From Methylophilaceae bacterium (lineage in GTDB: Bacteria; Pseudomonadota; Gammaproteobacteria; Burkholderiales; Methylophilaceae): a stretch of 55,057 bases of DNA. The first letter of the stretch is position 1. Every line of letters starts with the position of its first letter. Below, in pieces: positions 9,184-18,968 of the stretch. The DNA lies in assembly GCA_026419515.1 (NCBI GenBank), contig JANZZG010000044.1:1-55057 (forward strand), given 5' to 3'. The translations under genes and the position numbers were made by a program. Under the pieces are notes generated by a model. That model searched no databases. It saw only the letters and a list, made by a program, of their open reading frames with translations, and was not told the origin of the DNA.

Positions 9184-10170
9184 ATGAATTTATCTGCAAT
9201 ACAAAACTTGTTGGATCCCCCCATTCTGTTTTTTTTTCTGGGGTGCCTGATGGCCATGGTGCGCTCCAACATTGATATCCCGCCTGCCATCACACGCTTT
9301 TTTTCCCTGTATTTATTGATGGCGATAGGATTCAAGGGGGGTGTCGCCTTGTCGACCAGCCCTCTTGGAATGACAGCGCTTGCTACCCTGGCTGGCGCAC
9401 TTGTGTTGGCCGTCCTATTGCCACTGCTGGCCTATGCATTTCTCGTACGGCAACTTTCCGCTTTCGATGCAGCAGCAGTTGCCGCCGCCTATGGCTCAGT
9501 CAGCGCCATCACTTTCATCACCGCAACACAATATCTGGAGCGGCAAGGTGTAGCATTCGGCGGACATATGATGGTTGCCATGGTTCTGATGGAATCTCCC
9601 GCCATCGTGATGGCCATTCTGCTGGCGCAGCATGCCCGCCAGAGAACCAATTCAGCTTTGCCTCCTAATCCTGAGATACGGAGTAACTTTGGTGGTGTCC
9701 TCAGGGAGGCGCTCACCGACGGTTCACAACTCCTACTCCTAGGCAGCCTAATGATCGGGGCAATCGTCGGGCTGGATGGTAAGAAAATCATGGATCCGTT
9801 CACTGGCCAAATTTTCAAAGGTATTCTGGCTTTCTTTATGCTGGAGATGGGGCTTACGGTGGTACGTAAAGGCCAGGAGCTGGAACGCGGATTTCACAAT
9901 CTGATTCCTTTCGGGATTCTGATGCCGCTGGTCGGTGCTATCCTCTCCACTCTCATCGCCATAGCGCTCAGGCTAGGGCAGGGGGATGCCTTGCTACTGG
10001 TGGTTCTGGGCGCGAGTGCCTCCTATATCGTGGTCCCTGCCGTGCTTCGTCATGCAATTCCGGAGGCCAATCCTAGTATTTATTTCGGTTCAGCTTTGGT
10101 GGTGACTTTCCCTTTCAACATCGTGTTTGGCATCCCTCTTTACCACTGGGTTCTGACTCGCATGCTTTGA
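9184..10170 (+). CDS. sbtA: SbtA-type sodium-dependent bicarbonate transporter family protein
   Basis: 328-residue integral membrane protein of the SbtA/DUF897 superfamily, with about ten hydrophobic segments and an internal two-fold arrangement. The N-terminus (LLDPPILFFFLGCL, then LFSLYLLMAIGFKGGVAL in family form) and AAAYGSVSAITFITA, ILAFFMLEMG and GASASYIVVPAV are characteristic. Cyanobacterial SbtA imports bicarbonate with sodium; substrate here is inferred. No sbtB (PII-like partner) follows; a HAD hydrolase and cysD do, after 16 and 6 bases. The start ATG has no clear ribosome binding site. An alternative is transport of another anion such as sulfate, suggested by cysD. Confidence 0.85.
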   Translation: MNLSAIQNLLDPPILFFFLGCLMAMVRSNIDIPPAITRFFSLYLLMAIGFKGGVALSTSPLGMTALATLAGALVLAVLLPLLAYAFLVRQLSAFDAAAVAAAYGSVSAITFITATQYLERQGVAFGGHMMVAMVLMESPAIVMAILLAQHARQRTNSALPPNPEIRSNFGGVLREALTDGSQLLLLGSLMIGAIVGLDGKKIMDPFTGQIFKGILAFFMLEMGLTVVRKGQELERGFHNLIPFGILMPLVGAILSTLIAIALRLGQGDALLLVVLGASASYIVVPAVLRHAIPEANPSIYFGSALVVTFPFNIVFGIPLYHWVLTRML

Positions 10171-10186
10171 GCTAAGGAAATCAATC

Positions 10187-11131
10187 ATGAACATACCAGA
10201 AGGCCTAACACAGCCGTTGATCCGCCACACGCAAAGCGAGATCCTGTTTCAGACTGAACCCAAGCCGATACGATACAGCACTGGATTGGGTCCTCTGGCC
10301 ACACACTACGATGCATTTCTAGTCGACCAGTGGGGTGTATTACACAATGGGCATGCGGCTTGTCCCGAGGCAGTGCAATGCCTCAGACGGCTGACTCGGG
10401 CCGGCAAGCAGGTGGTCATCATCAGCAACTCAGGGAAACGCTCCGAAAGCAACGAAATTCGTCTTGATAAGCTTGGCATTCCACGCGACAGCTATGCCCA
10501 CTTAGTAACCTCCGGTGAGATCGCTTGGCAGATGCTGGCTACCGGTCGCGGCATTTTTCGTACATTCATGGACGTCCCTGGCCTGCTGCTGACCAGTGAT
10601 CGTCCGGAGGAATTTTCTCGTGGGCTGGGTGTTTGCTTCGTGGATCACGTCGAACAGGCTGGTTTCATTCTGTTAGCCGGGATCAATGACGAGCTGGTAC
10701 CGTCGTTTTATGACCATGTGATAAAACGGGGACTGGAGAAAAATCTGCCGATGGTCTGTGTCAACCCGGATTTGACGAGGATCACCCCTTACGGTTTGCA
10801 AGCCGGCGCAGGAGCCATTGCGCAGACCTACCAGAAGCGGGGTGGTAGCGTTCATTACATCGGCAAGCCTCATCCAGAAATCTATCGATATTGCCTAGAC
10901 CTACTCCCCGGCATTCCAACATCCAGGGTTCTTGCTGTCGGGGATTCCATTCACCATGATGTTGTCGGAGGTCATATGGCTGGACTAGATACGCTTTTGA
11001 CATTACAGGGTGTGCATGTCGATGATTTCGTTGATACCACAAACCCCGACGAAATTATTCGTCGGATCAGAAAACTGACAGATTCTTTTGGCGCGGTTCC
11101 AGATTGGGTAGTACCTGGTTTTCGGTGGTAA
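10187..11131 (+). CDS. HAD-superfamily subfamily IIA hydrolase (TIGR01459-like)
   Basis: 314 residues, start ATG 10187 preceded by AAGGA. HAD motif I is YDAFLVDQWGVLHNG (about residue 33; the first Asp nucleophile is in LVDQWG), motif II is VVIISNSGKRS, and motif III/IV is KPHPEIY with LAVGDSIHHDVVGG. The C2 cap between motifs II and III places it with NagD-like phosphatases acting on phosphorylated small molecules. Substrate unknown. Position between sbtA and cysD in a tight operon suggests a role in anion uptake or in removing a by-product such as a nucleotide. Confidence 0.8.
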   Translation: MNIPEGLTQPLIRHTQSEILFQTEPKPIRYSTGLGPLATHYDAFLVDQWGVLHNGHAACPEAVQCLRRLTRAGKQVVIISNSGKRSESNEIRLDKLGIPRDSYAHLVTSGEIAWQMLATGRGIFRTFMDVPGLLLTSDRPEEFSRGLGVCFVDHVEQAGFILLAGINDELVPSFYDHVIKRGLEKNLPMVCVNPDLTRITPYGLQAGAGAIAQTYQKRGGSVHYIGKPHPEIYRYCLDLLPGIPTSRVLAVGDSIHHDVVGGHMAGLDTLLTLQGVHVDDFVDTTNPDEIIRRIRKLTDSFGAVPDWVVPGFRW

Positions 11132-11137
11132 AACACG

Positions 11138-12058
11138 ATGGGCACAATGATCAAACCGATACGTCACCTCAGTCATCTCGATGTACTCGAATCCGAGGCC
11201 ATCCACATTCTGCGCGAGGTCGCGGGCCAGTGCAAAAAACCTGCGCTTCTCTTTTCTGGAGGTAAGGATTCAGTGTGTCTGCTGAGGCTCGCAGAAAAAG
11301 CTTTCCGACCTGGGCGTTTTCCTTTTCCTTTGTTGCACATCGATACTGGCCACAATTATCCCGAGGTCATCGAGTTTCGTGACAGACGGGCAGCAGAGTT
11401 AGGTGAAGAGTTGATCGTGCGAACGCTGGACGCATCCATCCAGCGAGGCAGTGTCCGACTCAGGTCAGCTACTGAGTCGAGAAATCGGTATCAGTCCATC
11501 ACCTTACTCGAAGCGATCCAGGAGTTCGGTTTTGACGCCTGCATCGGAGGAGCGCGGCGGGATGAAGAAAAAGCGCGTGCCAAGGAGCGAATTTTTTCAT
11601 TCCGTGACGAGTTTGGCCAATGGGACCCCAAGAACCAGCGACCGGAACTTTGGAGCCTTTATAACGCATCCAGCTTTCCAGGAGAGCATGTCCGGGTGTT
11701 TCCGATCTCCAACTGGACCGAGCTCGACGTCTGGCAATACATCCAGCGGGAGCGACTGGAATTGCCCTCGATTTATTTCGCGCATCGCAGAACCGTCGTC
11801 CTGCGTGGAAAATCGATTATTCCCGTAACTCCTCTGACGCCACCGCGTCCTGGGGAAAAAACTTGCGAACTGCAGGTCCGGTTTCGTACCGTAGGCGACA
11901 TGACTTGCACTGCTCCGGTCATTTCCGAAGCCGATACGGTAGAGAAAATCATTGCCGAAACAGCGATCAGCCGGGTTACCGAGCGGGGTGAAACTCGTCT
12001 TGATGACCAGACTTCGGATACTGCGATGGAACAAAGAAAGAAGGAGGGATATTTCTAG
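11138..12058 (+). CDS. cysD: Sulfate adenylyltransferase subunit 2 (CysD), without CysN
   Basis: Small subunit of ATP sulfurylase, which makes APS from sulfate and ATP. The PP-loop LLFSGGKDSVCLL is at about residues 37-49; GGARRDEEKARAKER and the C-terminal MEQRKKEGYF are diagnostic. 306 residues, complete. In most bacteria cysD is followed by cysN, the GTPase that drives the reaction; here no cysN follows and the next element is a repeat copy starting at the cysD stop codon. The enzyme either pairs with a CysN encoded elsewhere or works differently. Translational coupling to the HAD gene is likely (six-base gap). Confidence 0.93.
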   Translation: MGTMIKPIRHLSHLDVLESEAIHILREVAGQCKKPALLFSGGKDSVCLLRLAEKAFRPGRFPFPLLHIDTGHNYPEVIEFRDRRAAELGEELIVRTLDASIQRGSVRLRSATESRNRYQSITLLEAIQEFGFDACIGGARRDEEKARAKERIFSFRDEFGQWDPKNQRPELWSLYNASSFPGEHVRVFPISNWTELDVWQYIQRERLELPSIYFAHRRTVVLRGKSIIPVTPLTPPRPGEKTCELQVRFRTVGDMTCTAPVISEADTVEKIIAETAISRVTERGETRLDDQTSDTAMEQRKKEGYF

Positions 12059-12273
12059 GAAACCTCTGAATAACCTGCTGCGTAGTCGAATGGCGGCGAG
12101 GCGTGTTTTTTGCTTCGGCCGCGGGTTGCAACAGCTTAACGTTGGTTACGCTCACGCAAGCTACCGCCGCAACCTGCGGTTGTCGCTCCTTTGCTAACGC
12201 TCTGCTTGGTCTTGGTCGTTTCCGCGTGTGCGTAAGCTTCAAAGCTACTTGCAACGGTTTTTCAAGGTTTCTT
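12057..12273 (-). repeat. MITE-like dispersed repeat, copy 2 (inverted, longest)
   Basis: About 217 bases. Left boundary GGAAACCTCTGAATAACCTG, right boundary CGGTTTTTCAAGGTTTC, which are imperfect inverted repeats of each other. Reverse-complemented, it aligns at both ends with copies at 7322-7466 and 23786-23929, with a longer and different middle (a segment with GTTGCAACAGC...GCCGCAACC). The left end abuts the TAG stop of cysD inside CTAG; the right end is followed by TTAG. Both fit the YTAR target preference known for IS5-group elements. Confidence 0.75.
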
Positions 12274-12296
12274 TAGCAAGAGCAAGTTTTCTGGGC

Positions 12297-12311
12297 GGTT
12301 GATCATCAACC
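12297..12311. repeat. Short palindrome after ilvA
   Basis: GGTTGAT C ATCAACC, a 7-base inverted repeat around one base, immediately downstream of the ilvA stop codon (minus strand). There is no run of T on either side and the loop is a single base, so it is not a standard terminator. Confidence 0.4.
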
Positions 12312-12312
12312 C

Positions 12313-13824
12313 TTAGCCCAAGAACAACTTGTATGCAGGATTTGCGCTCTCATCCCAGTAGGCATAGCCAAGTTGGTTCAAGAACGCCTTGAAAGCGCGT
12401 TTTTCTCCCTGGGGCACCTGTATTCCGACCAACACGCGGCCATAGTCGGCGCCGTGATTGCGATAATGGAACAAGCTGATGTTCCAACCTTTGCTCATAC
12501 TCTCCAGAAAATGCATCAATGCACCCGGCCGCTCGGGGAATTCAAAACGGTAGACTAGCTCATCCTTGACCTGTGGTGCGTGGCCACCCACCAAATGACG
12601 GATATGCAGCTTAGCCATTTCATCTTCAGTGAGATCCAATGTAGCCAGACCATTTTTCCGGAGCGTCTCTACCAGCTTGATGGATTCGGTGCGGTTGGCT
12701 ACCTGGACACCGACGAATACATGAGCTTCTTTGGGGTCGGAGTAGCGGTAGTTGAATTCAGTAATGTTGCGTGGGCCCAGTAAGCGACAGAACTTCTTGA
12801 AACTACCAGGCCGTTCCGGGATGGTGACGGCCAGTACCGCTTCGCGTTGTTCACCCAGCTCGGCGCGTTCGGCGACATGGCGCAAGCGGTCGAAATTCAT
12901 GTTGGCGCCACTTGCCACGGCGATCACGGTTTTGCCCCTTAGATGATGACGAGCCAAGTATTCCTTGGCGCCGGCGATGGCCAAGGCCCCTGCTGGCTCC
13001 AAAATGGAACGCGTGTCTTCGAACACGTCCTTGATTGCAGCACAGATGGCGTCTGTATCCACCAACACCATGTCGTCGACATATTGCTGACAAAGACGGA
13101 AGGTTTCTTCACCAACTTGCTTGACGGCAGCGCCATCGGCAAACAGTCCGATCTGCTCCAGCCGGACTCGCTTGCCGGCAGCCAATGATTGGGTCATGGC
13201 GGCAGCGTCCACCGTCTCTACCCCAATGATTTGGATTTCAGGCCGTAGCCGTTTGATGTAAGCGGCAACACCGGCGATAAGCCCGCCACCGCCAACGGCA
13301 CAGAACACGGCGTGGATGGGGTCAGAGCATTGGCGCAGGATTTCCATGCCGATGGTGCCCTGTCCAGCGATGACATCGGGGTCGTCGAAGGGATGGACGA
13401 AAACCAGACGGTCACGTTTTTCCAGCATATGGGCATGTGTACTCGCCTCGTCATATGAGTCACCCGCTAGCACCACCTCGGCACCATGACCAGCGACTGC
13501 AGCGACTTTGATTTGTGGCGTGGTGGTTGGCATCACGATGACTGCACGGCACCCAAGTTTTCGTGCAGCCAGTGCGACGCCTTGTGCGTGGTTGCCGGCA
13601 GAAGCACAGATGACGCCGCGTCTTCTTTGGGCGGGTGTCAGTCGCACCATTTTGTTGTAAGCCCCGCGTAGTTTGAAAGAAAACACTGGCTGCATGTCCT
13701 CCCGCTTGAGTAGGAAGCGATTGCCGGTACGCAGTGACAAGGAGTGTGCCTCCTCCAGAGGGGTTTCTTCGGCTACGTCATAAACGCGCGCAGTCAGAAT
13801 TTTCTCCAGATAATCGTTTTCCAT
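12313..13824 (-). CDS. ilvA: Threonine ammonia-lyase, biosynthetic, with two ACT-like domains
   Basis: PLP enzyme converting threonine to 2-oxobutanoate, the first step toward isoleucine. The start at 13824 ([18 protein letters not shown]) gives the usual 503 residues; an ATG eight codons upstream is possible. Lys51 in [12 protein letters not shown] is the PLP Schiff-base lysine, with [10 protein letters not shown] and the GGGG phosphate loop (VGGGGLIAG). Two ACT-like regulatory domains follow at about 325-415 and 425-500, consistent with isoleucine inhibition. Divergent from rpiA across 64 bases. Confidence 0.96.
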   Translation of the reverse strand: MENDYLEKILTARVYDVAEETPLEEAHSLSLRTGNRFLLKREDMQPVFSFKLRGAYNKMVRLTPAQRRRGVICASAGNHAQGVALAARKLGCRAVIVMPTTTPQIKVAAVAGHGAEVVLAGDSYDEASTHAHMLEKRDRLVFVHPFDDPDVIAGQGTIGMEILRQCSDPIHAVFCAVGGGGLIAGVAAYIKRLRPEIQIIGVETVDAAAMTQSLAAGKRVRLEQIGLFADGAAVKQVGEETFRLCQQYVDDMVLVDTDAICAAIKDVFEDTRSILEPAGALAIAGAKEYLARHHLRGKTVIAVASGANMNFDRLRHVAERAELGEQREAVLAVTIPERPGSFKKFCRLLGPRNITEFNYRYSDPKEAHVFVGVQVANRTESIKLVETLRKNGLATLDLTEDEMAKLHIRHLVGGHAPQVKDELVYRFEFPERPGALMHFLESMSKGWNISLFHYRNHGADYGRVLVGIQVPQGEKRAFKAFLNQLGYAYWDESANPAYKLFLG

Positions 13825-13888
13825 GACGGCAGGCGCATGTTGTATCATGAAGACTTGCGGTGATTATAGAGAAAATTTGGAACACACT

Positions 13889-14551
13889 ATGGCAACACAG
13901 GACGAGCTCAAGCAGCAGGTGGCCAAAAAGGCCGTGGAATACGTCAAAGGGGGCATCATCGGGGTGGGGACCGGCTCCACCACCAATTATTTCATCGATG
14001 AATTGGCCAAGGTCAAACACAAAATCGAGGGGGCTGTCGCCAGTTCCGAAGCCACGGCTCGGCGTTTGCGTGAACATGGTATCAAGGTGGTGGATCTGAA
14101 CAGCGTCAATGTCGGCGATATGGAAATCTATGTCGATGGGGCAGACGAAATTACCGAGCACCTGCACATGATCAAAGGAGGTGGAGGGGCGCTGACACGC
14201 GAAAAAATCGTTGCCGCCGTGGCCGAAAAATTCATCTGTATTTGTGACGCGAGCAAATTCGTTACAGTACTGGGTAGGTTCCCTTTGCCGGTAGAAGTAT
14301 TACCCATGGCACGTAGCTATGTTGCCCGTGAACTGGTCAAGCTGGGTGGGCAGCCCAAACTACGTGATTTCATCACGGACAATGGCAATGTGATCTTGGA
14401 TGTGCACGGATTGACCATCGTCAACCCAGTCGAGATGGAGGCTCGGATCAACCAAATCGTGGGGGTGGTGGCGAATGGATTGTTTGCCGCGCGCCCGGCG
14501 GATATTCTGTTACTGGCGACCGAGGAGGGCGTCAAGACCATAACGAGGTAA
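13889..14551 (+). CDS. rpiA: Ribose-5-phosphate isomerase A
   Basis: 220 residues. Interconverts ribose-5-phosphate and ribulose-5-phosphate, serving the pentose phosphate and Calvin cycles. Family motifs: [48 protein letters not shown] and FPLPVEVLP. The ATG at 13889 matches the usual N-terminus ([19 protein letters not shown]); no strong ribosome binding site is evident. First gene of a likely rpiA-phoU-ppx transcript. Confidence 0.96.
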   Translation: MATQDELKQQVAKKAVEYVKGGIIGVGTGSTTNYFIDELAKVKHKIEGAVASSEATARRLREHGIKVVDLNSVNVGDMEIYVDGADEITEHLHMIKGGGGALTREKIVAAVAEKFICICDASKFVTVLGRFPLPVEVLPMARSYVARELVKLGGQPKLRDFITDNGNVILDVHGLTIVNPVEMEARINQIVGVVANGLFAARPADILLLATEEGVKTITR

Positions 14552-14606
14552 CATTGTTGTCACATTGGCGCAATACAATGCGGTTTTCCTAGCGGAGAAG
14601 ATAAAC

Positions 14607-15311
14607 ATGCAATCCGAACATACTTTCAAACAGTACGATGCCGAATTGGAGGCCGTGCGTTCCAAAGTGTTGCAAATGGGCGGGCTGGTCGAAGAGCAGA
14701 TCGCCAACGCTGTTGATGCTCTAATGGAGGCCGATATTGCGCTTGCGAGCAAAGTGATCGATCGCGACCATGCCGTCAATGCGCTGGAAGTCGCCATCGA
14801 CGAGGCATGTACCACCATCATTGCCCGTCGCCAGCCAACGGCGGGTGATCTTCGTATGATCATGATGATGGTCAAGACCATCACTGATCTCGAGCGTATT
14901 GGGGACGAGGCGACTAAGATTGCCCGGGTGGCGCACAAAATTTATGAGACCGATCGTCTTTATTCTCCGCGTTTCAATGAGATCAAGACGATGACTGCAC
15001 AGGTACGTGAAATGCTGCGTATGGCGCTGGATGCCTTTGCTCGGCTGGACGTCACCCATACAGTGGAAGTGGCGCGCCAGGATATGCAGGTGGATGATAA
15101 TTTCCGTGCCGTGACACGCCAGCTCATCACTTTCATGCTGGAAGACCCGCGCACCATTTCCATGTCGCTGGAAGTGATGTTCGTTGCCAAAGCACTCGAG
15201 CGTATGGGGGATCATGCCAAGAATATTGCCGAATACGTGGTGTACATGGTCAAAGGCAAAGACGTCCGGCATGTCACCGTGCAGGAAATGGAGAAAGAAA
15301 CCCTTCAGTAG
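14607..15311 (+). CDS. phoU: Phosphate transport system regulator PhoU
   Basis: 234 residues, start ATG 14607 behind GGAGAAG. Two repeated three-helix bundles, each with the metal-cluster motif of PhoU: LRMIMMMVKTITDLERIGDEA (first half; ERIGDEA core) and ALERMGDHAKNIAE (second half). PhoU links the Pst transporter to PhoR signalling and limits phosphate uptake. No pst or pho genes are adjacent; instead ppx follows after 12 bases and ppk is close by, forming a polyphosphate locus. Confidence 0.95.
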   Translation: MQSEHTFKQYDAELEAVRSKVLQMGGLVEEQIANAVDALMEADIALASKVIDRDHAVNALEVAIDEACTTIIARRQPTAGDLRMIMMMVKTITDLERIGDEATKIARVAHKIYETDRLYSPRFNEIKTMTAQVREMLRMALDAFARLDVTHTVEVARQDMQVDDNFRAVTRQLITFMLEDPRTISMSLEVMFVAKALERMGDHAKNIAEYVVYMVKGKDVRHVTVQEMEKETLQ

Positions 15312-15323
15312 CGAGGGGATGGC

Positions 15324-16820
15324 TTGAAGGCCGCCGACCTTCCTCTGCTGACCGACATTGCTGCGGTCGACCTCGGCTCCAACAGCTTCCATTTGCAAAT
15401 GGCGCGTGTAGTGGACGATCAGCTGTTCATGCACGATTCGCTGCGCGAGGTGGTACGCTTGGGGGCGGGGCTCGACCAAAACAAAATGCTTTCCCAAGAC
15501 GCGATACAGCGCGCAGTGGCGTGTCTGCGTCGTTTCGGCGAACGACTCCGTGGGTTGGATCCACATGGCGTGCGTGCCGTCGCCACCAATACTTTCCGGG
15601 TCGCGCGTAATGCAGGCGAACTGCTGGAACGTGCCCAACATGCACTCGGGTTTCCCATCGAAATCATCGCAGGTCGCGAAGAAGCGCGCATGATTTTCCT
15701 TGGTGTTTCGCACAGTTTGCCGCCTTACGCGGGGAGGCGCTTGGTGGTCGATATCGGTGGTGGCTCTACCGAATTCATCATCGGCCAGGCGTTCGAACCA
15801 CAGCAAATGGAAAGCCTGTACATGGGTTGTGTGAGCTACAGCCTTCGGTTTTTCAGTGACGGAAAACTATCTGAAGACAACTTGCGTCGTGCCGAGATAG
15901 CGGCGCGCACCGAGATCCAAAGCATTCGGCATGGTTTTTATGCGGGTCACTGGCAGGAAGCCGTTGGTTCATCCGGTACGGCACGCGCGCTGGGGGAAAT
16001 GATGCGGCTCAATGGCATATCGGATGGGACCATCACCCGCAGCGGCCTAGCAGAACTGAAAGCCTGGTTCCTCAAGGCCAAAGACGTTCGCAAACTGAAT
16101 GTGCCTGGGTTGTCAGAGGAGCGCAAGGCCGTGATTGCAGGCGGTTTTGCCATCATGACCGCGGCGTTTGCGGAATTGGGCATCGAGCGTATGACGGTGG
16201 CCAGTGGTGCGTTGCGTGAGGGGGTGCTCTACGAACTGCTTGGCCGCATGCACCATCAGGATACGCGTGAAGTCACGGTACGTCAGTTCCAGCGACGTTA
16301 TCATGTGGATGGACAGCAAGCGCGAAGGGTTCAGGCATTGGCGCTGGACTTGCTGGAACAGATCGCACCCCGTCTGGAAATGGAATGGCTAGAGGCGAGG
16401 CAGTATCTAAGCTGGGCAGCGCGCCTGCATGAAATCGGCATCTCCATTGCTCACCCCGGTTATCACAAGCACTCTGCGTACATCATCGAAAATGCTGACA
16501 TGCCTGGTTTTTCCAGGCGCGACCAGCAAATCCTCAGTCTGCTGCTACGTGCCCAACGCCGTGCCCTGACCAAATTGCCCAAGTTCCCGACTCATGACGA
16601 CCATTGGGCGTTGATCATGATACTCAGGCTGGCAGTGCTATTTCACCGCAATCGCATGGACGTCCGGCCACCCCGCATGCGATTGGATTGGAATGATAGC
16701 CGACGTTTTGTCCTGAAACTAGAGGAAAACTGGCTCAAAAACAATCCGTTGACCGAAGCGGAGTTGACGGTGGAGAGTGCATATTGGAAAGACGTCGGTT
16801 TCAGCTTGATCCTGGAGTGA
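15324..16820 (+). CDS. ppx: Exopolyphosphatase (Ppx/GppA family)
   Basis: 498 residues. Releases phosphate from the ends of polyphosphate chains (or converts pppGpp to ppGpp). Actin-like fold with phosphate loops AAVDLGSNSFHLQMARV (about residues 12-28), catalytic-region IIAGREEARMIFLG and VVDIGGGSTEFIIG, then a C-terminal HD-like helical domain (LSWAARLHEIGISIAH). Start is TTG at 15324 with AGGGGAT five bases upstream; the preceding in-frame codon run contains a TAG, and the next ATG lies inside the first active-site loop. Convergent with ppk. Confidence 0.92.
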   Translation: MKAADLPLLTDIAAVDLGSNSFHLQMARVVDDQLFMHDSLREVVRLGAGLDQNKMLSQDAIQRAVACLRRFGERLRGLDPHGVRAVATNTFRVARNAGELLERAQHALGFPIEIIAGREEARMIFLGVSHSLPPYAGRRLVVDIGGGSTEFIIGQAFEPQQMESLYMGCVSYSLRFFSDGKLSEDNLRRAEIAARTEIQSIRHGFYAGHWQEAVGSSGTARALGEMMRLNGISDGTITRSGLAELKAWFLKAKDVRKLNVPGLSEERKAVIAGGFAIMTAAFAELGIERMTVASGALREGVLYELLGRMHHQDTREVTVRQFQRRYHVDGQQARRVQALALDLLEQIAPRLEMEWLEARQYLSWAARLHEIGISIAHPGYHKHSAYIIENADMPGFSRRDQQILSLLLRAQRRALTKLPKFPTHDDHWALIMILRLAVLFHRNRMDVRPPRMRLDWNDSRRFVLKLEENWLKNNPLTEAELTVESAYWKDVGFSLILE

Positions 16821-16874
16821 GTGAGCGCTGGAAGCAAGACGTTGGAACGCGATATTAGGGGGTGGGGTCGGTAA

Positions 16875-18968
16875 TCATTGTTCGCGTGCTTGTTCCCGTG
16901 CAAATTCAGCCAGCAAGAATTCCTGTGCGCTGAATGGTCGAGCACGCCCTGGCTTTTTTTGTCGATAACTGCCGTCGGGCTGCATTTCCCACGCTTGCAG
17001 ATTGTCTTTGAGATAGGGTTGTAGCCCCTCTTTGAGCACTCGCTTTTTGAGTTTGGGGTCGAGCACTGGAAAACAGGTTTCGATACGGCGGAAAAAATTG
17101 CGGTACATCCAGTCGGCACTGGCTAGATAAATGTCCTGAGCGCCTTCGTTATGGAAATAGAAGATGCGCGAATGCTCGAGAAAGCGTCCGACGATGGAGC
17201 GCACGCGTATGTTTTCCGATATGCCGGGGATGCCAGGTCGCAGGGCGCATACGCCACGTACGATGAGATCAATTTGTACGCCGGCCATGGAAGCCATATA
17301 CAAGGCTCGAATGATGTCTGGATCGAGCAGCGCGTTCATCTTGGCGATGATTCTGCCCTTTTTCCCGGCTTTGGCGATTTCCGTTTCACGCTGGATCGCC
17401 TTGATCAACCGCTGATGGAGGGTGAACGGCGACTGCCATAGGTAACGTAGCTTGGTAGCTTTGCCTAGTCCAGTGAGCTGGATGAACACGTCATTGACGT
17501 CCGCACAGATGTCTGGGTGACAGGTGAGCAGACCGAAATCGGTATAAAGGCGTGCGGTACGCTGATGATAATTGCCTGTCGACAGGTGGACATAGCGGCA
17601 CAACCTGCCTTCTTCGCGGCGTACCACCATGGCCATTTTGGCATGTGTCTTATGGCCTACCACCCCATATACGACGTGCGCGCCCACTTCTTCCAGACGT
17701 GCTGCCCAGTTGATATTGGCCTCTTCATCGAAACGCGCCATCAGTTCGACTACCACGGTGACTTCCTTGCCGCTACGGGCGGCGTCGATCAGGGCTTGCA
17801 TCAGGGTGGAATCAGAACTGGTGCGGTAGACGGTTTGCTTGATCGCCAGCACGTCCGGGTCGGCAGCAGCCTGCTGGATGAAGTCCACCACCGGGTTGAA
17901 TGACTGGTAGGGGAGATGGATCAAGATATCGCCTTTGCGAATTGCTTTGAAAATGTCGGGCTCTTTGCTGACTTCCTTGGGCAGGGCGGGTATATGGGGT
18001 GTAAACTTGAGGTCGGGCCGGTCAACCCAATCAGGAATCCGCATCAGGCGTACCAGGTTGACCGGTCCATGCACCTGGTAAAGATCCTCCGGACCAAGGC
18101 CGAATTGCTCCAGCAAAAAGGCAGACATTTCCGCAGGGCAATTGTCTGCAATTTCCAGGCGCACCTCGTCTCCGAATTGGCGATGGGTCAGCTCCCCCTG
18201 TAGGGCTTGGCGTAAGTCTTTCACTTCCTCTTCATCGACATAGAGGTCGCTGTTCCGTGTGACCCGAAATTGATAGCAGCCCCTGACCGTCATTCCAGAA
18301 AACAATTCGCCCACATGTGCATGCAGGATGGATGACAAAAACACGAAACCATACTCGTGACCGGCGATATCGCTCGGCATACGGATCACACGCGGCAATG
18401 CACGCGGTGCCTGCACGATGGCGATGCCAGAGTTGCGGCCAAAGGCATCTTTGCCTTCCAGTTCCACCGCGAAATTCAGGCTTTTATTGAGTACGCGCGG
18501 AAAAGGGTGTGCCGGGTCGAGCCCGATAGGGGTCAACACCGGCATTAGTTCACTGAAAAAGTAATTGCGGATCCACTGCTGCTGTACCTCGTTCCAGTGG
18601 GTGCGACGCAAAAAGCAGATATCCTCGGCACGCAGCTGAGGGATCAATATCTCGTTGAAAACCTTGTACTGGTGGGCGACGATCTCATGCGCCACTTTGC
18701 TTACCTGGGCATAGACCTGACGTGGGGTTAAGCCATCCGCAGCGGTGAAAGTGCTGTTGTATTGGATCTGTCTTTTAAGTCCTGCTACGCGCACCTCGAA
18801 GAATTCGTCCATGTTGCTGCTGACGATGCATAGAAACCTCAGCCGCTCCAACAAGGGGTTGCGCGTATCTTCGGCTTGGGCCAATACACGCCGATTGAAC
18901 TCCAGAATGCCAAGTTCCCGGTTGAGGTAGTATTCCGGAGAATTCAATTTGTTCATTAGCGATGTCAT
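16875..18968 (-). CDS. ppk: Polyphosphate kinase 1
   Basis: 697 residues. Makes polyphosphate from ATP via a phospho-histidine. It opens with the conserved YLNRELGILEFNRRVLAQA, has the ATP/polyphosphate site around VVVELMARFDEEANINWA and HAKMAMVVRREEGRL, and the histidine in YVHLSTGNYH. Its partner enzyme ppx ends 54 bases away on the other strand. The start codon sits inside a nearly perfect 24-base palindrome (18964-18987), a possible site of control. Confidence 0.96.
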   Translation of the reverse strand: MTSLMNKLNSPEYYLNRELGILEFNRRVLAQAEDTRNPLLERLRFLCIVSSNMDEFFEVRVAGLKRQIQYNSTFTAADGLTPRQVYAQVSKVAHEIVAHQYKVFNEILIPQLRAEDICFLRRTHWNEVQQQWIRNYFFSELMPVLTPIGLDPAHPFPRVLNKSLNFAVELEGKDAFGRNSGIAIVQAPRALPRVIRMPSDIAGHEYGFVFLSSILHAHVGELFSGMTVRGCYQFRVTRNSDLYVDEEEVKDLRQALQGELTHRQFGDEVRLEIADNCPAEMSAFLLEQFGLGPEDLYQVHGPVNLVRLMRIPDWVDRPDLKFTPHIPALPKEVSKEPDIFKAIRKGDILIHLPYQSFNPVVDFIQQAAADPDVLAIKQTVYRTSSDSTLMQALIDAARSGKEVTVVVELMARFDEEANINWAARLEEVGAHVVYGVVGHKTHAKMAMVVRREEGRLCRYVHLSTGNYHQRTARLYTDFGLLTCHPDICADVNDVFIQLTGLGKATKLRYLWQSPFTLHQRLIKAIQRETEIAKAGKKGRIIAKMNALLDPDIIRALYMASMAGVQIDLIVRGVCALRPGIPGISENIRVRSIVGRFLEHSRIFYFHNEGAQDIYLASADWMYRNFFRRIETCFPVLDPKLKKRVLKEGLQPYLKDNLQAWEMQPDGSYRQKKPGRARPFSAQEFLLAEFAREQAREQ

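Noticed and set aside
12297-12311. Intrinsic terminator for ilvA
   Set aside because: One-base loop and no T-run; kept only as a palindrome.
14721-15806. Minus-strand open frame opposite phoU and ppx
   Set aside because: Fully antisense to two clear genes, with a composition typical of a shadow frame.
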